Positions 1 to 7,884 are shown, numbered from the stretch's first letter. The stretch: 22,861 bases of DNA from CAYLSO01 sp964386525 (GCA_964386525.1 CAYLSO010000276.1:1-22861); one strand, 5' to 3'. The notes: generated by a model from the sequence alone, not told the origin. Numbers and translations: made by a program.

Positions 1-1
1 G

Positions 2-676
2 GAGCGCTTCGTTCCGGCGGCGCGCGGCGCCGCCGCCGCCCGGGTCCGCCGCGTCTACGGCAACTTCGGTGCATCGGTCGCCGACACGCTGCGCCTGGCG
101 CGCCTCGAGCCGCGCGAGCTCGGCCGCCGCGTGGGCTTCGACGGCCTCGAGCCGCTGGAGCGGGCCGCGCGGTGCGGGGGAGCCCTGCTGATCGCCGCGC
201 ACGCCGGCAACTGGGAGTGGCCAGGCGCCGCGCTGGCCGCCCGCGGCTGGGGCGTGGCCGCCTTGGCGCGCCCACACGGTGGTGCCGCGCAGCGTTTCTT
301 CGACCGTCTCCGTGCCCGCTTCGGCGTGACGACCCGCGCCGGCCTCGCCGAGCTGACCGCCGGCGCCCCGCCGCTGGTCGCCGTCTTCTGCGACCGCGGC
401 AGCCCGGGCCGCGGGGCCCGCGATCGCCGGCGCGCGGCGCGCGGCGCTCTCGCGCTCGCCGCGCGGCAGGGCTGGAGCGCGTTCCCGGCCGTGGCCCTGC
501 GGGCCGCCTCGGGCTACGTGGTCGCCGTCGGCCCCGAGATCGCCCCCGAGCGGGCCCGCCAGCGGCGCCACACCGCCGCCGCTCGCGCGATCGAGTTCCT
601 CGATTCGCGCCTGGCGACCCGCCCCGAGGAGTGGTTCGCCTTCGAGCCCCTGGCGCCGGGGGGAGGCCCTCGGTGA
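2..676 (+). CDS. Lipid A biosynthesis acyltransferase (LpxL/HtrB-like), 5' end outside window
   Basis: The reading frame is open from base 2, so the start lies upstream of the window and 224 codons are visible. The HxxxxE catalytic signature of the lysophospholipid acyltransferase family is at 200-217 (HAGNWE). It is preceded by a YGNFG segment at about 56-70, typical of the N-terminal half of LpxL/HtrB proteins. These inner-membrane enzymes transfer an acyl chain from acyl-ACP to a Kdo-lipid A precursor. The N-terminal membrane anchor is not visible. The stop overlaps the GTG start of the next gene by four bases (GTGA), so the two are probably translationally coupled. The sequence after the active site is Arg/Ala-rich and degenerate compared with enterobacterial LpxL, so the acceptor could be another glycolipid. 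Family call is firm, substrate is inferred. Confidence 0.85.
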   Translation, partial: ERFVPAARGAAAARVRRVYGNFGASVADTLRLARLEPRELGRRVGFDGLEPLERAARCGGALLIAAHAGNWEWPGAALAARGWGVAALARPHGGAAQRFFDRLRARFGVTTRAGLAELTAGAPPLVAVFCDRGSPGRGARDRRRAARGALALAARQGWSAFPAVALRAASGYVVAVGPEIAPERARQRRHTAAARAIEFLDSRLATRPEEWFAFEPLAPGGGPR

Positions 677-1401
677 CCGGCGACCCCGGCGCCCGACCCG
701 GCCGCTTCGCCGTGGTCGTGCCCGCCTACAACGCCGCCCGCCAGCTCGGCGCCGTGCTCGACCGGCTCCTGGAGATCGTGCCGGCCGCCGACGTGCGGGT
801 CGTCGACGACGGCTCGTTCGACGCCACCGCCGACGTGGCCGAGCGCCGCGGAGTGCCCGTGCTGCGCCAGTCGCCCAACCAGGGCAAGGGCGCCGCCCTG
901 CGGCGCGGCTTCACCGCCACGGCCGCCTACGACTGGGTGGCCACGCTCGATGCCGACGGCCAGCACGACCCGCGCGACCTGCCGCGCCTGCTCGCCGCGG
1001 CGGCCGGCGGCGACGTCGTGGTCGGCTGCCGCGACCTGGGCGGGCGCATGCCAGCGCATCGCCGCTTGGGCAATCGCCTCTCGTCGTGGGTGATCGGCGC
1101 CCTGGCGGGCCAGCCGGTGCCCGACAGCCAGTCGGGGTACCGCGTGCACAGCCGGCGCGCGCTCGACAGCGTGCTGCCCATGATCCACGGCGCCGGGGGC
1201 TACGTCTTCGAGACCGAGTTCCTGGTGCGCGCCGCCCGCCAGGGCTACCGGCTCGCCGCCGTCGCCATCCCCACCGTCTACGCCGACGAGCAGAGCCACT
1301 TCCGCCCGCTCGAGCAATTGCCGCGCTTCCTGTCGCTATTCGGCCGCCTGTTCTTCGAGGTGGTCACCGGCCGCGCGGCCCGCCGCCCGCCGCCCGCCTA
1401 G
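673..1401 (+). CDS. Glycosyltransferase family 2 (polyprenyl-phosphate sugar synthase-like)
   Basis: This is a 242-residue GT-A protein. I chose GTG 673 because it overlaps the upstream stop as GTGA and follows a GGGGGGAGG ribosome site at 658-666. Visible motifs are the nucleotide-sugar entry VVVPAYN (residues 14-20), DDGS (45-48), NQGKGAALRRG (69-79), the metal-binding DAD of LDADGQ (92-97) and QSGYR further on. This order matches dolichol/undecaprenyl-phosphate mannosyl- or glucosyltransferases. No C-terminal membrane helices are present, so it is probably a soluble or peripheral enzyme. Its coupling to a lipid A-type acyltransferase suggests a role in envelope glycolipid assembly; donor and acceptor cannot be read from the sequence. 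Confidence 0.88.
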   Translation: MTGDPGARPGRFAVVVPAYNAARQLGAVLDRLLEIVPAADVRVVDDGSFDATADVAERRGVPVLRQSPNQGKGAALRRGFTATAAYDWVATLDADGQHDPRDLPRLLAAAAGGDVVVGCRDLGGRMPAHRRLGNRLSSWVIGALAGQPVPDSQSGYRVHSRRALDSVLPMIHGAGGYVFETEFLVRAARQGYRLAAVAIPTVYADEQSHFRPLEQLPRFLSLFGRLFFEVVTGRAARRPPPA

Positions 1402-1411
1402 GAGAGGTTCG

Positions 1412-2164
1412 ATGGTCATCCTGCTCACCAACGACGACGGCATCCGGGCACCGGCCCTGCGCGATCTGCGCGCCGCCCTGGCCGACCTCGGCCGCGTCGT
1501 CACCGTGGTCCCGGATCGCGACCAGAGCGCGACCAGCCACAGCCTGACGCTGAACCGGCCGTTCCGCATCGAGCGGCCCGAGCCCGACGTCTACGCGCTC
1601 GACGCCACGCCGACCGATTGCGTGGTGGTGGCCATGCACGGCCTCATCGACGAGCGGCCCGGCCTGGTGGTCTCCGGCATCAACCACGGGCCCAACATGG
1701 GTGAGGACGTCTTCTACTCGGGCACCGTAGCCGCCGCCATCGAGGGCGCGCTGCAGGGGCTGCCGTCGCTGGCCGTCTCCCTGGTGGCGAGCCGCTCGCG
1801 GGAGGTGGACTTCGCCCACCCGGCGCGCTTCACGCGCCGCCTGGTGGAGGCGGTGCTGGCGCGCGGCCTGCCGCCCAAGTCGCTGCTCAACGTCAACCTG
1901 CCGGTGGCGGCCGGGGGGCGCTACCGCGGCGTGCGCATCACCAAGCTCGGCAAGCGGGTCTACCGCGACACCCTGATCGAGAAGACCGACCCGCGCGGCC
2001 GGCCGTACTACTGGATCGGGGGCGACGAGCCGGTGTGGGAGGAGGAGGAAGACACCGACTTCACGGCGGTCAACCAGGGTTGCGCCTCGGTCACGCCGTT
2101 GATGCTCGACCTCACGGACTACCGGGCAATGACCGAGGTCCGGGCCTGGGATCTGGAGCCCTAG
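1412..2164 (+). CDS. surE: 5'/3'-nucleotidase SurE
   Basis: 250 residues, the usual SurE length. ATG 1412 follows GGAGAGG at 1401-1407, which overlaps the stop of the glycosyltransferase gene. The N-terminus carries the diagnostic TNDDGI with metal ligands D8 and D9. S39 (DRDQSATSHS) and N91 (SGINHGPN) supply the remaining expected metal ligands, and the GEDVFYSGTVAAA segment follows. SurE enzymes are divalent-metal phosphatases that dephosphorylate nucleoside 5'- and 3'-monophosphates and are linked to stationary-phase survival in other bacteria. The 10-base gap and same strand suggest it is the last gene of the upstream operon. No clear terminator follows; a tRNA promoter starts 66 bases downstream. 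Confidence 0.96.
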   Translation: MVILLTNDDGIRAPALRDLRAALADLGRVVTVVPDRDQSATSHSLTLNRPFRIERPEPDVYALDATPTDCVVVAMHGLIDERPGLVVSGINHGPNMGEDVFYSGTVAAAIEGALQGLPSLAVSLVASRSREVDFAHPARFTRRLVEAVLARGLPPKSLLNVNLPVAAGGRYRGVRITKLGKRVYRDTLIEKTDPRGRPYYWIGGDEPVWEEEEDTDFTAVNQGCASVTPLMLDLTDYRAMTEVRAWDLEP

Positions 2165-2229
2165 CGGCGGCGGGGGAGCGGGGCCGGCGGCCGGACCCGG
2201 CCGCTCCGGCCGCGCCCCGCGAGGCGCGG

Positions 2230-2259
2230 TTGGCAAGTCGGGGCGCGGTTTGCTAGACT
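2230..2259 (+). promoter_or_regulatory. Sigma-70-type promoter of tRNA-Pro
   Basis: TTGGCA (2230-2235) and TAGACT (2254-2259) are separated by 18 bases. TGC immediately precedes the -10 hexamer, giving an extended -10. The predicted start is near 2266, about 54 bases before the tRNA. Seen by eye only. Confidence 0.65.
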
Positions 2260-2319
2260 GCGCCTCCGGACAATCGAAGAGGCGGCGTCCGCGGGCCAGC
2301 GCCCGCGAGCGCCGCGAGT

Positions 2320-2396
<77 letters not shown>

Positions 2397-2436
2397 CTCC
2401 TTCGCTCTCCCTCCTCTCCATGGCCCTCGCCGCGGC

Positions 2437-2712
2437 ATGACCACCGAATCCCTCTTCGCCATCGTGCACGGCCGCGTCCAGGGCGTCGGCTACCGCTACT
2501 TCGTCCTGCGCCAGGCGAGCCAGCGCGGGCTCGCCGGCTACGCTCGTAATTTGGACGATGGCGCCGTCGAGGTGTACGCTGAGGGAGTCCGCGCCCGGCT
2601 GGAAGAACTGTGCGCGCAACTGGAGCGCGGCCCGGCCGGCGCGCGGGTGACGCAGGTGGACGCCCGCTACGGTCCGGCCCGCGGCGGGTGCGGCGGCTTC
2701 AGCGTCGGGTAG
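2437..2712 (+). CDS. acyP: Acylphosphatase
   Basis: 91 residues, the normal length for this small alpha/beta enzyme, which hydrolyses acyl-phosphate anhydrides in the cytoplasm. The signature GRVQGVGYRYF (residues 12-22) supplies the phosphate-binding loop and catalytic arginine. The second signature GYARNLDDGAVEV contains the catalytic asparagine. No good ribosome site is visible before ATG 2437; the region is pyrimidine-rich. It starts 40 bases after tRNA-Pro and may be read from the same promoter. A sigma factor gene follows after 41 bases. The C-terminal GGCGGFSVG departs somewhat from the usual GF.I/V ending but keeps the key aromatic. Confidence 0.93.
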   Translation: MTTESLFAIVHGRVQGVGYRYFVLRQASQRGLAGYARNLDDGAVEVYAEGVRARLEELCAQLERGPAGARVTQVDARYGPARGGCGGFSVG

Positions 2713-2753
2713 CCGCCCCGCCCACCGCCCCGCCCCGAACCCAGCGAGAGACG

Positions 2754-3905
2754 ATGCTCGAGCTCACCGACACGTTCACCGCCGCCCTCGCGCATGCCGC
2801 CGGCGCGGCGCGCCGCAAGGGCGCGCTCCGCGCCGCCGAGCAGGAGGCGCTGGCCGGCCTGCCCGGCTTCGAGAGCGGCCGCTACCTCGCTTTCCTCGAG
2901 GAGCTGCGCGGCGCCGGCGTGGACGTGGAACCGGTGGAGGACGCAGAGGAGCTCGCCGCCGCCCCGGGCCCCGCCCTCGAGGCGATACGCACCGAGGCGG
3001 TGCGGGCGCGGGGGCGCACCCACGACCTCGACCTGCTCGACCGCTACCTGGCCGACCTCAAGTTCTACCCGCCGCTGACGCCGGCCGAAGAGCTGGCGGC
3101 GGCCCGCGCCGCCCGCGCCGCCGACGCGGCCGGCCGGCGCCGGCTCATCCTCGGCAACCTGCGCCTCGTCGTCTTCATCGCGCGGCGCTACCGCAGCCGC
3201 GGGCTGCCCTTCCTCGACCTCATCAGCGAGGGTAATCTCGGGCTCATCACCGCCGCCGACCGCTTCGACCCCGAGCGCGGCTTCCGCTTCTCGACGTACG
3301 CCGGCTGGTGGATCCGGCAGGCCATCCTGCGCGGCATCGCCGAGCAGACGACGGCGGTGCGCGTGCCGGTGACCGTGCTGCAGCAGATGCGGCGCTACGT
3401 GCTCGAGGAGCGGCGCCTGCGCCACCGCCTGGGGCGCGAGCCGACGAGCTTCGAGATCGGCGGTGCGCTCGGGCTGGCGCCGTTCCAGACCGAGCGCCTG
3501 GCCGGGTTGATCCGCAACGTCCGCTCCCTCGACGACCTCGAGGTGGGGGACGGGCCCGGCCGGCGGCGGCCCGAGGCGGTGCAAGCGGCGCTGCCGTCCA
3601 TCGAGGAGATGGTCGAGCGCGAGCTGGACGGCGAGCGCCTGGAGCGCTACCTGCACCGGCTGTCGGCCCGCGAGGAGTTGATCCTGCGCGTGCGTTACGG
3701 TTTCCTCGACGGCGTGGCGCACACGCTGCAACAGACGGGGGACCGGCTGGGCATCACCCGCGAGCGCGTGCGCCAGATCGAACAGCGCTCGCTGCTCAAG
3801 CTGCGCCAGTGGATGGAGGAGCCGCGCACGGCCGCCGGCGACGCCGGCGAACGGCCGCGCTCGGCGGCGACGGACCAGGCCCGAGCCTGGAGGGAGGACG
3901 CATGA
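2754..3905 (+). CDS. RNA polymerase sigma factor, sigma-70 family (group 1/2)
   Basis: 383 residues from ATG 2754. Region 1.2 lies at about 92-116 (DLLDRYLADLKFYPPLT). Region 2 spans about 131-200, with ISEGNLGLI, FRFSTYAGWWIRQAI and the start of region 3. Region 3 continues to about 280. Region 4 spans about 290-354, with helix-turn-helix RLGITRERVRQIEQRSLLKL. Residues 1-65 resemble a short region 1.1 (helical, ending GVDVEPVEDAEELA), which is typical of primary sigma factors. The long insertion between regions 1.2 and 2 of housekeeping RpoD is missing, so this could be either a compact RpoD or a group 2 factor. The stop overlaps the apt start as ATGA. Residues 355-383 form a charged tail with no recognised domain. 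Confidence 0.92.
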   Translation: MLELTDTFTAALAHAAGAARRKGALRAAEQEALAGLPGFESGRYLAFLEELRGAGVDVEPVEDAEELAAAPGPALEAIRTEAVRARGRTHDLDLLDRYLADLKFYPPLTPAEELAAARAARAADAAGRRRLILGNLRLVVFIARRYRSRGLPFLDLISEGNLGLITAADRFDPERGFRFSTYAGWWIRQAILRGIAEQTTAVRVPVTVLQQMRRYVLEERRLRHRLGREPTSFEIGGALGLAPFQTERLAGLIRNVRSLDDLEVGDGPGRRRPEAVQAALPSIEEMVERELDGERLERYLHRLSAREELILRVRYGFLDGVAHTLQQTGDRLGITRERVRQIEQRSLLKLRQWMEEPRTAAGDAGERPRSAATDQARAWREDA

Positions 3906-4474
3906 GCGCACCGTTGGGGGAGAGACCCGACTGGACCCGCTGGGTGCACGACGTGCCCGACTACCCGCAGCCGGGCGTGCTGTTCCGCGACCTCACGCCT
4001 TTGTGGGCGGACGGCGACGCGTGGAAACGCGCCGCCGACACGCTCGCGCGGCACGCCGCGCCGGAAGGCGTGCGCCCGCAGTTCGTCCTCGGCGTGGAGG
4101 CGCGCGGCTTCCTCGTCGCCCAGGCCCTGGCCGACCGCTGGGGAGCCGGCCTGCTGCTGGCCCGCAAGCCGGGCAAGCTGCCGCGGCGCTCCTACCGCCA
4201 GGACTACGAGCTGGAGTACGGCGAGGCCGGCCTCGAGGTGCACGAGGACCCGGTGCCGCCGGGAGCCCCCATCGTCATCGCCGACGATGTGCTGGCCACC
4301 GGCGGCACGGCCCGCGCCGCGCTGCGGCTGGCGGAGAACCTGGGCGGCGAGGTGGTGGGTTTCGCGTTCCTCGTGGAGATCGCCAGCCTGGCGGGGCGCC
4401 GGATGCTCGAGGACGTCCCCATCGCCAGCCTGATCGTCTACAAGGAGAGCGGCGAGGCCGAGAGCCTCAGCTGA
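3902..4474 (+). CDS. apt: Adenine phosphoribosyltransferase
   Basis: 190 residues, slightly longer than the usual 170-180. It converts adenine and PRPP to AMP in purine salvage. The N-terminal DYPQPGVLFRDLTPL, the GVEARGF segment and the PRPP-binding loop IADDVLATGGTARAA identify the family. ATG 3902 follows GGAGGGAGG at 3889-3897 and overlaps the sigma factor stop by four bases. The gene is therefore probably co-translated with the sigma factor, an unusual pairing. A 12-base-pair hairpin lies 27 bases downstream. Confidence 0.95.
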   Translation: MSAPLGERPDWTRWVHDVPDYPQPGVLFRDLTPLWADGDAWKRAADTLARHAAPEGVRPQFVLGVEARGFLVAQALADRWGAGLLLARKPGKLPRRSYRQDYELEYGEAGLEVHEDPVPPGAPIVIADDVLATGGTARAALRLAENLGGEVVGFAFLVEIASLAGRRMLEDVPIASLIVYKESGEAESLS

Positions 4475-4500
4475 GCGACCGTGCGCCCCGGGCAAACACC

Positions 4501-4533
4501 GGGACCCGCCGGAGCGGGAAGCCGGCGGGTCCC
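4501..4533. terminator. Terminator-like hairpin between convergent genes
   Basis: GGGACCCGCCGG (4501-4512) and CCGGCGGGTCCC (4522-4533) form a perfect 12-bp stem with a 9-base loop. It lies between the apt stop (4474) and the stop of the convergent minus-strand gene (4554), so it could serve both. There is no T-tract on either side. Confidence 0.6.
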
Positions 4534-4553
4534 GCGCCCGCGGGGCTCGGGGC

Positions 4554-5021
4554 CTACGCCGTGCGGCGCAGCTTGGACACCGGCTTGGGGGCGCTCACCG
4601 CCAGCTCGTCGGCGGCCGGCCCCACCTTGATCTGCTTGGCCGATCCGCACAACGCGTAGATGCGGATGTTGTTGCCGCCGCGGTCCACGGGGCTGAGCCA
4701 GAAGCCCTGCCGGCCGGCGGTGTAGGAGAGCGTGTAGCCGAGCAGCAGTTCGCCGTCCTTGAAGAGGATCGCCACGCGCTTGCCCTGAGTGAGGCCGGGG
4801 TCGATGGGACCGAATTGCCGCGCCTTCTCGTGCGACGGGTTGCCGACCAGGTCCTTGACGAAGAAGACCGCCTTGAGATCGGTCATCTTCACCGGGACCG
4901 TGTTGGCGCCGCCGCGCACCTGGATGTGGAACAGGGCGTGATCGGGGTAGAAGTCGGACGTGCTGCCCTTGACGACCGACCCGTTCAGGTAACGGGCCAC
5001 CACGAGGTTCGACTGCGACAT
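4554..5021 (-). CDS. Conserved hypothetical protein (DUF6982/PilZ-like style)
   Basis: 155 residues from ATG 5021, preceded by AGGAGAG at the right distance. No signal peptide or membrane helix is seen. The order RYLNGSVVKGSTSDFYPD, then LKAVFFVKDLVGNP, then RVAILFKDGELLLGYTLSY, then GFWLSPVDRGGNNIRIY matches my memory of a small beta-rich family annotated as DUF6982, often listed beside PilZ-type domains. That name is from recall and was not checked. The repeated (N/D)G-E/S-x-x-x-G-x-T strands suggest a beta-barrel fold of two similar halves. Function is unknown. It stands alone, separated from the upstream outer-membrane protein gene by a terminator and a 198-base structured leader. Confidence 0.8.
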   Translation of the reverse strand: MSQSNLVVARYLNGSVVKGSTSDFYPDHALFHIQVRGGANTVPVKMTDLKAVFFVKDLVGNPSHEKARQFGPIDPGLTQGKRVAILFKDGELLLGYTLSYTAGRQGFWLSPVDRGGNNIRIYALCGSAKQIKVGPAADELAVSAPKPVSKLRRTA

Positions 5022-5088
5022 GCGACTCTCCTTGCCGCACTGCGGCTGCCGCGACGCGGGCGGGGACGGGTCGTACCGCCGTCCTCCC

Positions 5089-5171
5089 CGGCCGGCCCGG
5101 AGGCGGCTTCCCGCCGGGCTGGGACGCCTCCCCCATAGGGGATCGGCCGGTCGCCGCCGGGTCTTCACCCG
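5089..5171 (-). promoter_or_regulatory. Possible structured 5' leader with competing hairpins
   Basis: On the minus strand, upstream of the gene starting at 5021, several inverted repeats overlap. GGAGGCG/CGCCTCC (5099-5105 with 5125-5131) shares bases 5129-5131 with TCCCC/GGGGA (5129-5133 with 5138-5142), so only one of the two can form at a time. CGGCCG at 5089-5094 can pair with 5144-5149 around them. CGGGT-GAAG-ACCCG lies at 5158-5171. I recognise no known riboswitch consensus; in DNA this GC-rich such pairings can be chance. Confidence 0.3.
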
Positions 5172-5192
5172 TATCTCCGCCCGGGCGCAACC

Positions 5193-5249
5193 GGGGCCGT
5201 CCCGCGGCCCCAAAGCCAAGAGCCCCGGGGCCTTGCGGCTCCGGGGCTC
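5193..5249 (-). terminator. Intrinsic terminator of the outer-membrane protein gene, with a second hairpin
   Basis: On the minus strand, 5249-5220 forms a 13-bp stem (one G-U pair) capped by GCAA, a GNRA tetraloop, 20 bases after the stop at 5270. It is followed by the T-containing run TTGGCTTTGG. A second 7-bp hairpin (GGGGCCG/CGGCCCC, 5193-5211) follows. Confidence 0.7.
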
Positions 5250-5269
5250 GGATGCGACTCGGCCGGGGG

Positions 5270-5848
5270 CTAGAAGAGGATCCCGAAAGTGACCGGGACG
5301 GCCTGGATGTCGCTGCTCCCCAGCGCGGGGCCGAGCCCGTCGTCGCCGACGAAGACGTCCTCGTAGCGCGCCTCGACGAAGAAGTTGAGGCCCAGGAGCT
5401 TCACCTTCACGCCGACGCCGAACTCGAGGCCGAAGAAGCTGTCGTCGCTCTTCTGCGTCTCGCCGCCGACCTCGACCTCGGTGTCCGTCCAGTAGACGCC
5501 GCCGGTGCCCACCAGGTAGGGCTGCACCGGCCCGAGCTGCAGGATGTTCAGGGTCAGCCCCCCGGCCAGCGAGGTCACCTTGCAGGAGCCGCCGGTGACC
5601 GCGCCCGATTCCGTCGCGCCGAAGTCCTCGTAGGAAGCGACCCCGCGCAACCCGAAGGGAAAGCCGATCACCGTGAAATCGCCCATGGCGCGCAGATGGA
5701 AGCCGGTGTCGAAGGCGTCCCCGAAGTCGCCGGTCGGCGGGCTGGGACCGCCCCCCGCGCCGATGTCCACCGGGCCGAGGGCCCACGCCGCCGTCGCGCC
5801 CGCGAATCCCGCCGCCAGCACCGCGATGCCCAGGATCGTCCGCTTCAT
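5270..5848 (-). CDS. Outer-membrane beta-barrel protein
   Basis: 192 residues from ATG 5848, preceded by GGAGGGA. Residues 1-23 are a Sec signal peptide (MKRT, hydrophobic core, cleavage after AWA). The mature part alternates short polar loops with amphipathic strands (DTGFHLRAMGDFTV, GLEFGVGVKVKLL, LNFFVEARYEDVF) and ends in GILF. The terminal Phe is the recognition residue expected for BAM-inserted barrels. It resembles small 8-stranded OmpA/OmpX-type barrel domains (OMP_b-brl). A weak promoter candidate is TTTACT-17-CATTGT (minus strand, 5941-5913), just after the peptidase terminator. The role is unknown. Its position downstream of an exported peptidase on the same strand is noted, but the terminator between them argues for separate transcripts. 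Confidence 0.85.
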   Translation of the reverse strand: MKRTILGIAVLAAGFAGATAAWALGPVDIGAGGGPSPPTGDFGDAFDTGFHLRAMGDFTVIGFPFGLRGVASYEDFGATESGAVTGGSCKVTSLAGGLTLNILQLGPVQPYLVGTGGVYWTDTEVEVGGETQKSDDSFFGLEFGVGVKVKLLGLNFFVEARYEDVFVGDDGLGPALGSSDIQAVPVTFGILF

Positions 5849-5941
5849 GTCGTGGATCCCTCCGAAGGTTCGTGCGCCCGCCCGCCGTCGCCTGCCGCCG
5901 GGGGCTGGCCGGACAATGGCGAGGCCCGCTCTCCAAGTAAA

Positions 5942-5983
5942 GCCGAAAAACGCGGCCCGGGGCCGTTCCAGGCGCCCCGGGCC
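5942..5983 (-). terminator. Intrinsic terminator of the oligoendopeptidase gene
   Basis: On the minus strand GGCCCGGGGC and GCCCCGGGCC (5983-5974 and 5963-5954) form a perfect 10-bp stem with a 10-base loop. GCGTTTTTCGGC (5953-5942) follows directly. The stem starts 24 bases after the stop codon. This is the most canonical terminator in the window. Confidence 0.88.
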
Positions 5984-6006
5984 GAGGTCGGCGGCTGCCG
6001 ACGGGA

Positions 6007-7884
6007 CTACTTCAGGAGCTTCTCCATCTCGTCCATGACCTTGTTCATCTCGGCCATCGCCGCCGCGAAGGGCGCCGGGGTGGTCATGTCCACGCCCGCG
6101 TCCTTGAGCAGGTCGATGGGGTACTTCGACGAGCCGGAGGAGAGCATGGTCAGGTACGCGTCCCGCTTGGCCGTGCCCTTCTTCGCCTTGGCCTCGGCCA
6201 GGATGCCGTTGGCCAGCGACGAGGAGGCGACCAGGCTGGTGGCGTACTGGTAGACGTAGAAGTTGTAGTAGAAGTGCGGCACCGCCGCCCACTCGATGCC
6301 GTAGAGGTCGTCCACTTTGCAGACGCCCTGCGCATCGCCGTAGATCCCGCGCACGATGTCCAGGTAGACCGTCGACAGCTTCTCGCCGGTGAGCGGTTCG
6401 CCCTTCTCGAGCAGCTCGTGCATCTTGAGCTCGAACTCGGCGAACATGGTCTGGCGGAAGAGGGTGGTGCGCAGGGTCTCGAGCCGGCTGCCCAGCAGGA
6501 ACAGGCGCGTGTCCTTGTCCTTGGTCTGCTGGAGCATGTGGTCGAGCAGCATCGCCTCGTTGAGCGTCGAGGCGACCTCGGCCACGAAGATCGAGTAGTC
6601 GGCGGTCACGTACGGCTGGTGCTCGGCCGAGAGATACGTGTGCAGCGAGTGGCCCGACTCGTGAGCCACGGTCGAGACCTCGTCGTAGAGGCCGGTGAAG
6701 TTCTGCAGCTGGTAGGGGTGCACGCCGTAGACCCCGGTGCTGTAAGCGCCGGAGCGTTTCCCGGTGGACGGGAACCAGTCCACCCAGCGGTCGTCGAAGC
6801 CCTTCTGCAGCGTCGCCACGTAGGCCGGCCCGAGCGGGGCGCAGCCCTTGACCACCATCTCCTGCGCCTGCTCCGGCGTGTACTTGAGGTCCACGCTCTT
6901 GACCAGCGGCGCGTAGAGGTCCTCGTAGCGCAGCTCGTCGAGGCCCATCATCTTCTGGCGCAGCTTCAGGTAGCGGTGCAGGGTCGGCAGGTTGGCGTGC
7001 ACGTCGGAGATGAGCTGCGTGTAGACCTGCGTCGGCACGTTGTTGGCGAACAGCGACGCCTGCAGGCAGCTGTCGAACTTGCGCACTTCCTTGTTGAAGA
7101 CGTGGGTCTTGACGCCGGCGTTGAGCATGGCGCCGTAGGTGCCCATGAAGCCCTTGTAGAGGTCGAAGTAGGCCTTGAAGACCGTCATGCGGTCGTCGCG
7201 GCTGGGTAGCTGGCGGTACTTCGAGTAGGCGGCGGCGTCGAGGCGCACTGCCTCGCCGGTGGAGAGCTTGACGGTGGGGAAGGGCAGCTCGGCGTTGCTG
7301 AAGACACCGCGGATCGAGCCGCCGGCGTCCATCAGGTCGCCGGCCTGCGCCGCCACCTTCTCCTCGGGAGCGCTCAGCGTGTGCGGCGCGTAGCGCAGGA
7401 TCTCGTCGAGGAACATCCGGTAGGGCTTGAGGCGCGGCTCGGCGGCCACGAAGCCGTTCACCTGGTCGGCGCCGAGGGCGAGGATCTCGGGCCGCATGTA
7501 GGAGACGGCGGCGCCGTAGTCCACGAACAGCTGCCCGGCGACCTCGTTCAGCTCGACGTGCTTCTGGTCGCGAACGTCCTGGTCGCTGACCATGCTGGCG
7601 TAGACGCCGAGGCGCTGCAGGCCCTGCTCCACGTCCATGCGGGTGGAGAGCGCCGTGAAGAGCACGTCGGCCGACTCGCCGAGTTTGCCCTGGAACTTGG
7701 CCAGCCCGGGGATGCGCCCCTTGAGCTCCTGGCGGGCCTGCTGCCAGGCGTCCTCCGAGGGATACAGATCGGCGACGTTCCACTTGTACTTCTCGGCGAT
7801 GGTGGCGCGCTCTTCGGCCAGGGCCGGGGCAGCCGCCAGGCTCGCCGCGACGAGCACCAGGGTGAGATACCGCACAGCTTTCAT
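6007..7884 (-). CDS. pepF: Exported oligoendopeptidase F (peptidase family M3B)
   Basis: 625 residues from ATG 7884, preceded by AGGAGAAGG. Residues 1-23 form a clear signal peptide (MKAVRYL, hydrophobic core, cut after PALA), so the enzyme should act in the periplasm or outside. The zinc site HESGH is at residues 408-412 (6649-6663), with H408 and H412 as ligands and E409 catalytic. The third ligand is E436 in FVAEVASTLNE. Flanking GVHPYQLQNF and the C-terminal YQYATSLVASSSLA match the oligopeptidase F subgroup, which cleaves short peptides inside a closed channel. Classical PepF is cytosolic, so the signal peptide is noteworthy. An in-frame upstream start at 7920 exists but would block the signal peptide and lacks a ribosome site. 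Likely role: peptide scavenging. Confidence 0.94.
   Translation of the reverse strand: MKAVRYLTLVLVAASLAAAPALAEERATIAEKYKWNVADLYPSEDAWQQARQELKGRIPGLAKFQGKLGESADVLFTALSTRMDVEQGLQRLGVYASMVSDQDVRDQKHVELNEVAGQLFVDYGAAVSYMRPEILALGADQVNGFVAAEPRLKPYRMFLDEILRYAPHTLSAPEEKVAAQAGDLMDAGGSIRGVFSNAELPFPTVKLSTGEAVRLDAAAYSKYRQLPSRDDRMTVFKAYFDLYKGFMGTYGAMLNAGVKTHVFNKEVRKFDSCLQASLFANNVPTQVYTQLISDVHANLPTLHRYLKLRQKMMGLDELRYEDLYAPLVKSVDLKYTPEQAQEMVVKGCAPLGPAYVATLQKGFDDRWVDWFPSTGKRSGAYSTGVYGVHPYQLQNFTGLYDEVSTVAHESGHSLHTYLSAEHQPYVTADYSIFVAEVASTLNEAMLLDHMLQQTKDKDTRLFLLGSRLETLRTTLFRQTMFAEFELKMHELLEKGEPLTGEKLSTVYLDIVRGIYGDAQGVCKVDDLYGIEWAAVPHFYYNFYVYQYATSLVASSSLANGILAEAKAKKGTAKRDAYLTMLSSGSSKYPIDLLKDAGVDMTTPAPFAAAMAEMNKVMDEMEKLLK

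Noticed and set aside
172..672. Extension of the glycosyltransferase upstream of GTG 673
   Set aside because: It overlaps the acyltransferase in a different frame and is Arg/Pro-rich. The GT2 fold begins right after 673, where a GTGA overlap and a ribosome site are present.
2667..3911. A 414-codon minus-strand frame
   Set aside because: It is antisense to the sigma factor, which shows unambiguous sigma-70 regions; the frame has no recognisable motif.
5089..5171. Leader considered as a c-di-GMP, glycine or cobalamin riboswitch
   Set aside because: None of the consensus elements I know for these classes is present; only GC-rich hairpins are seen.
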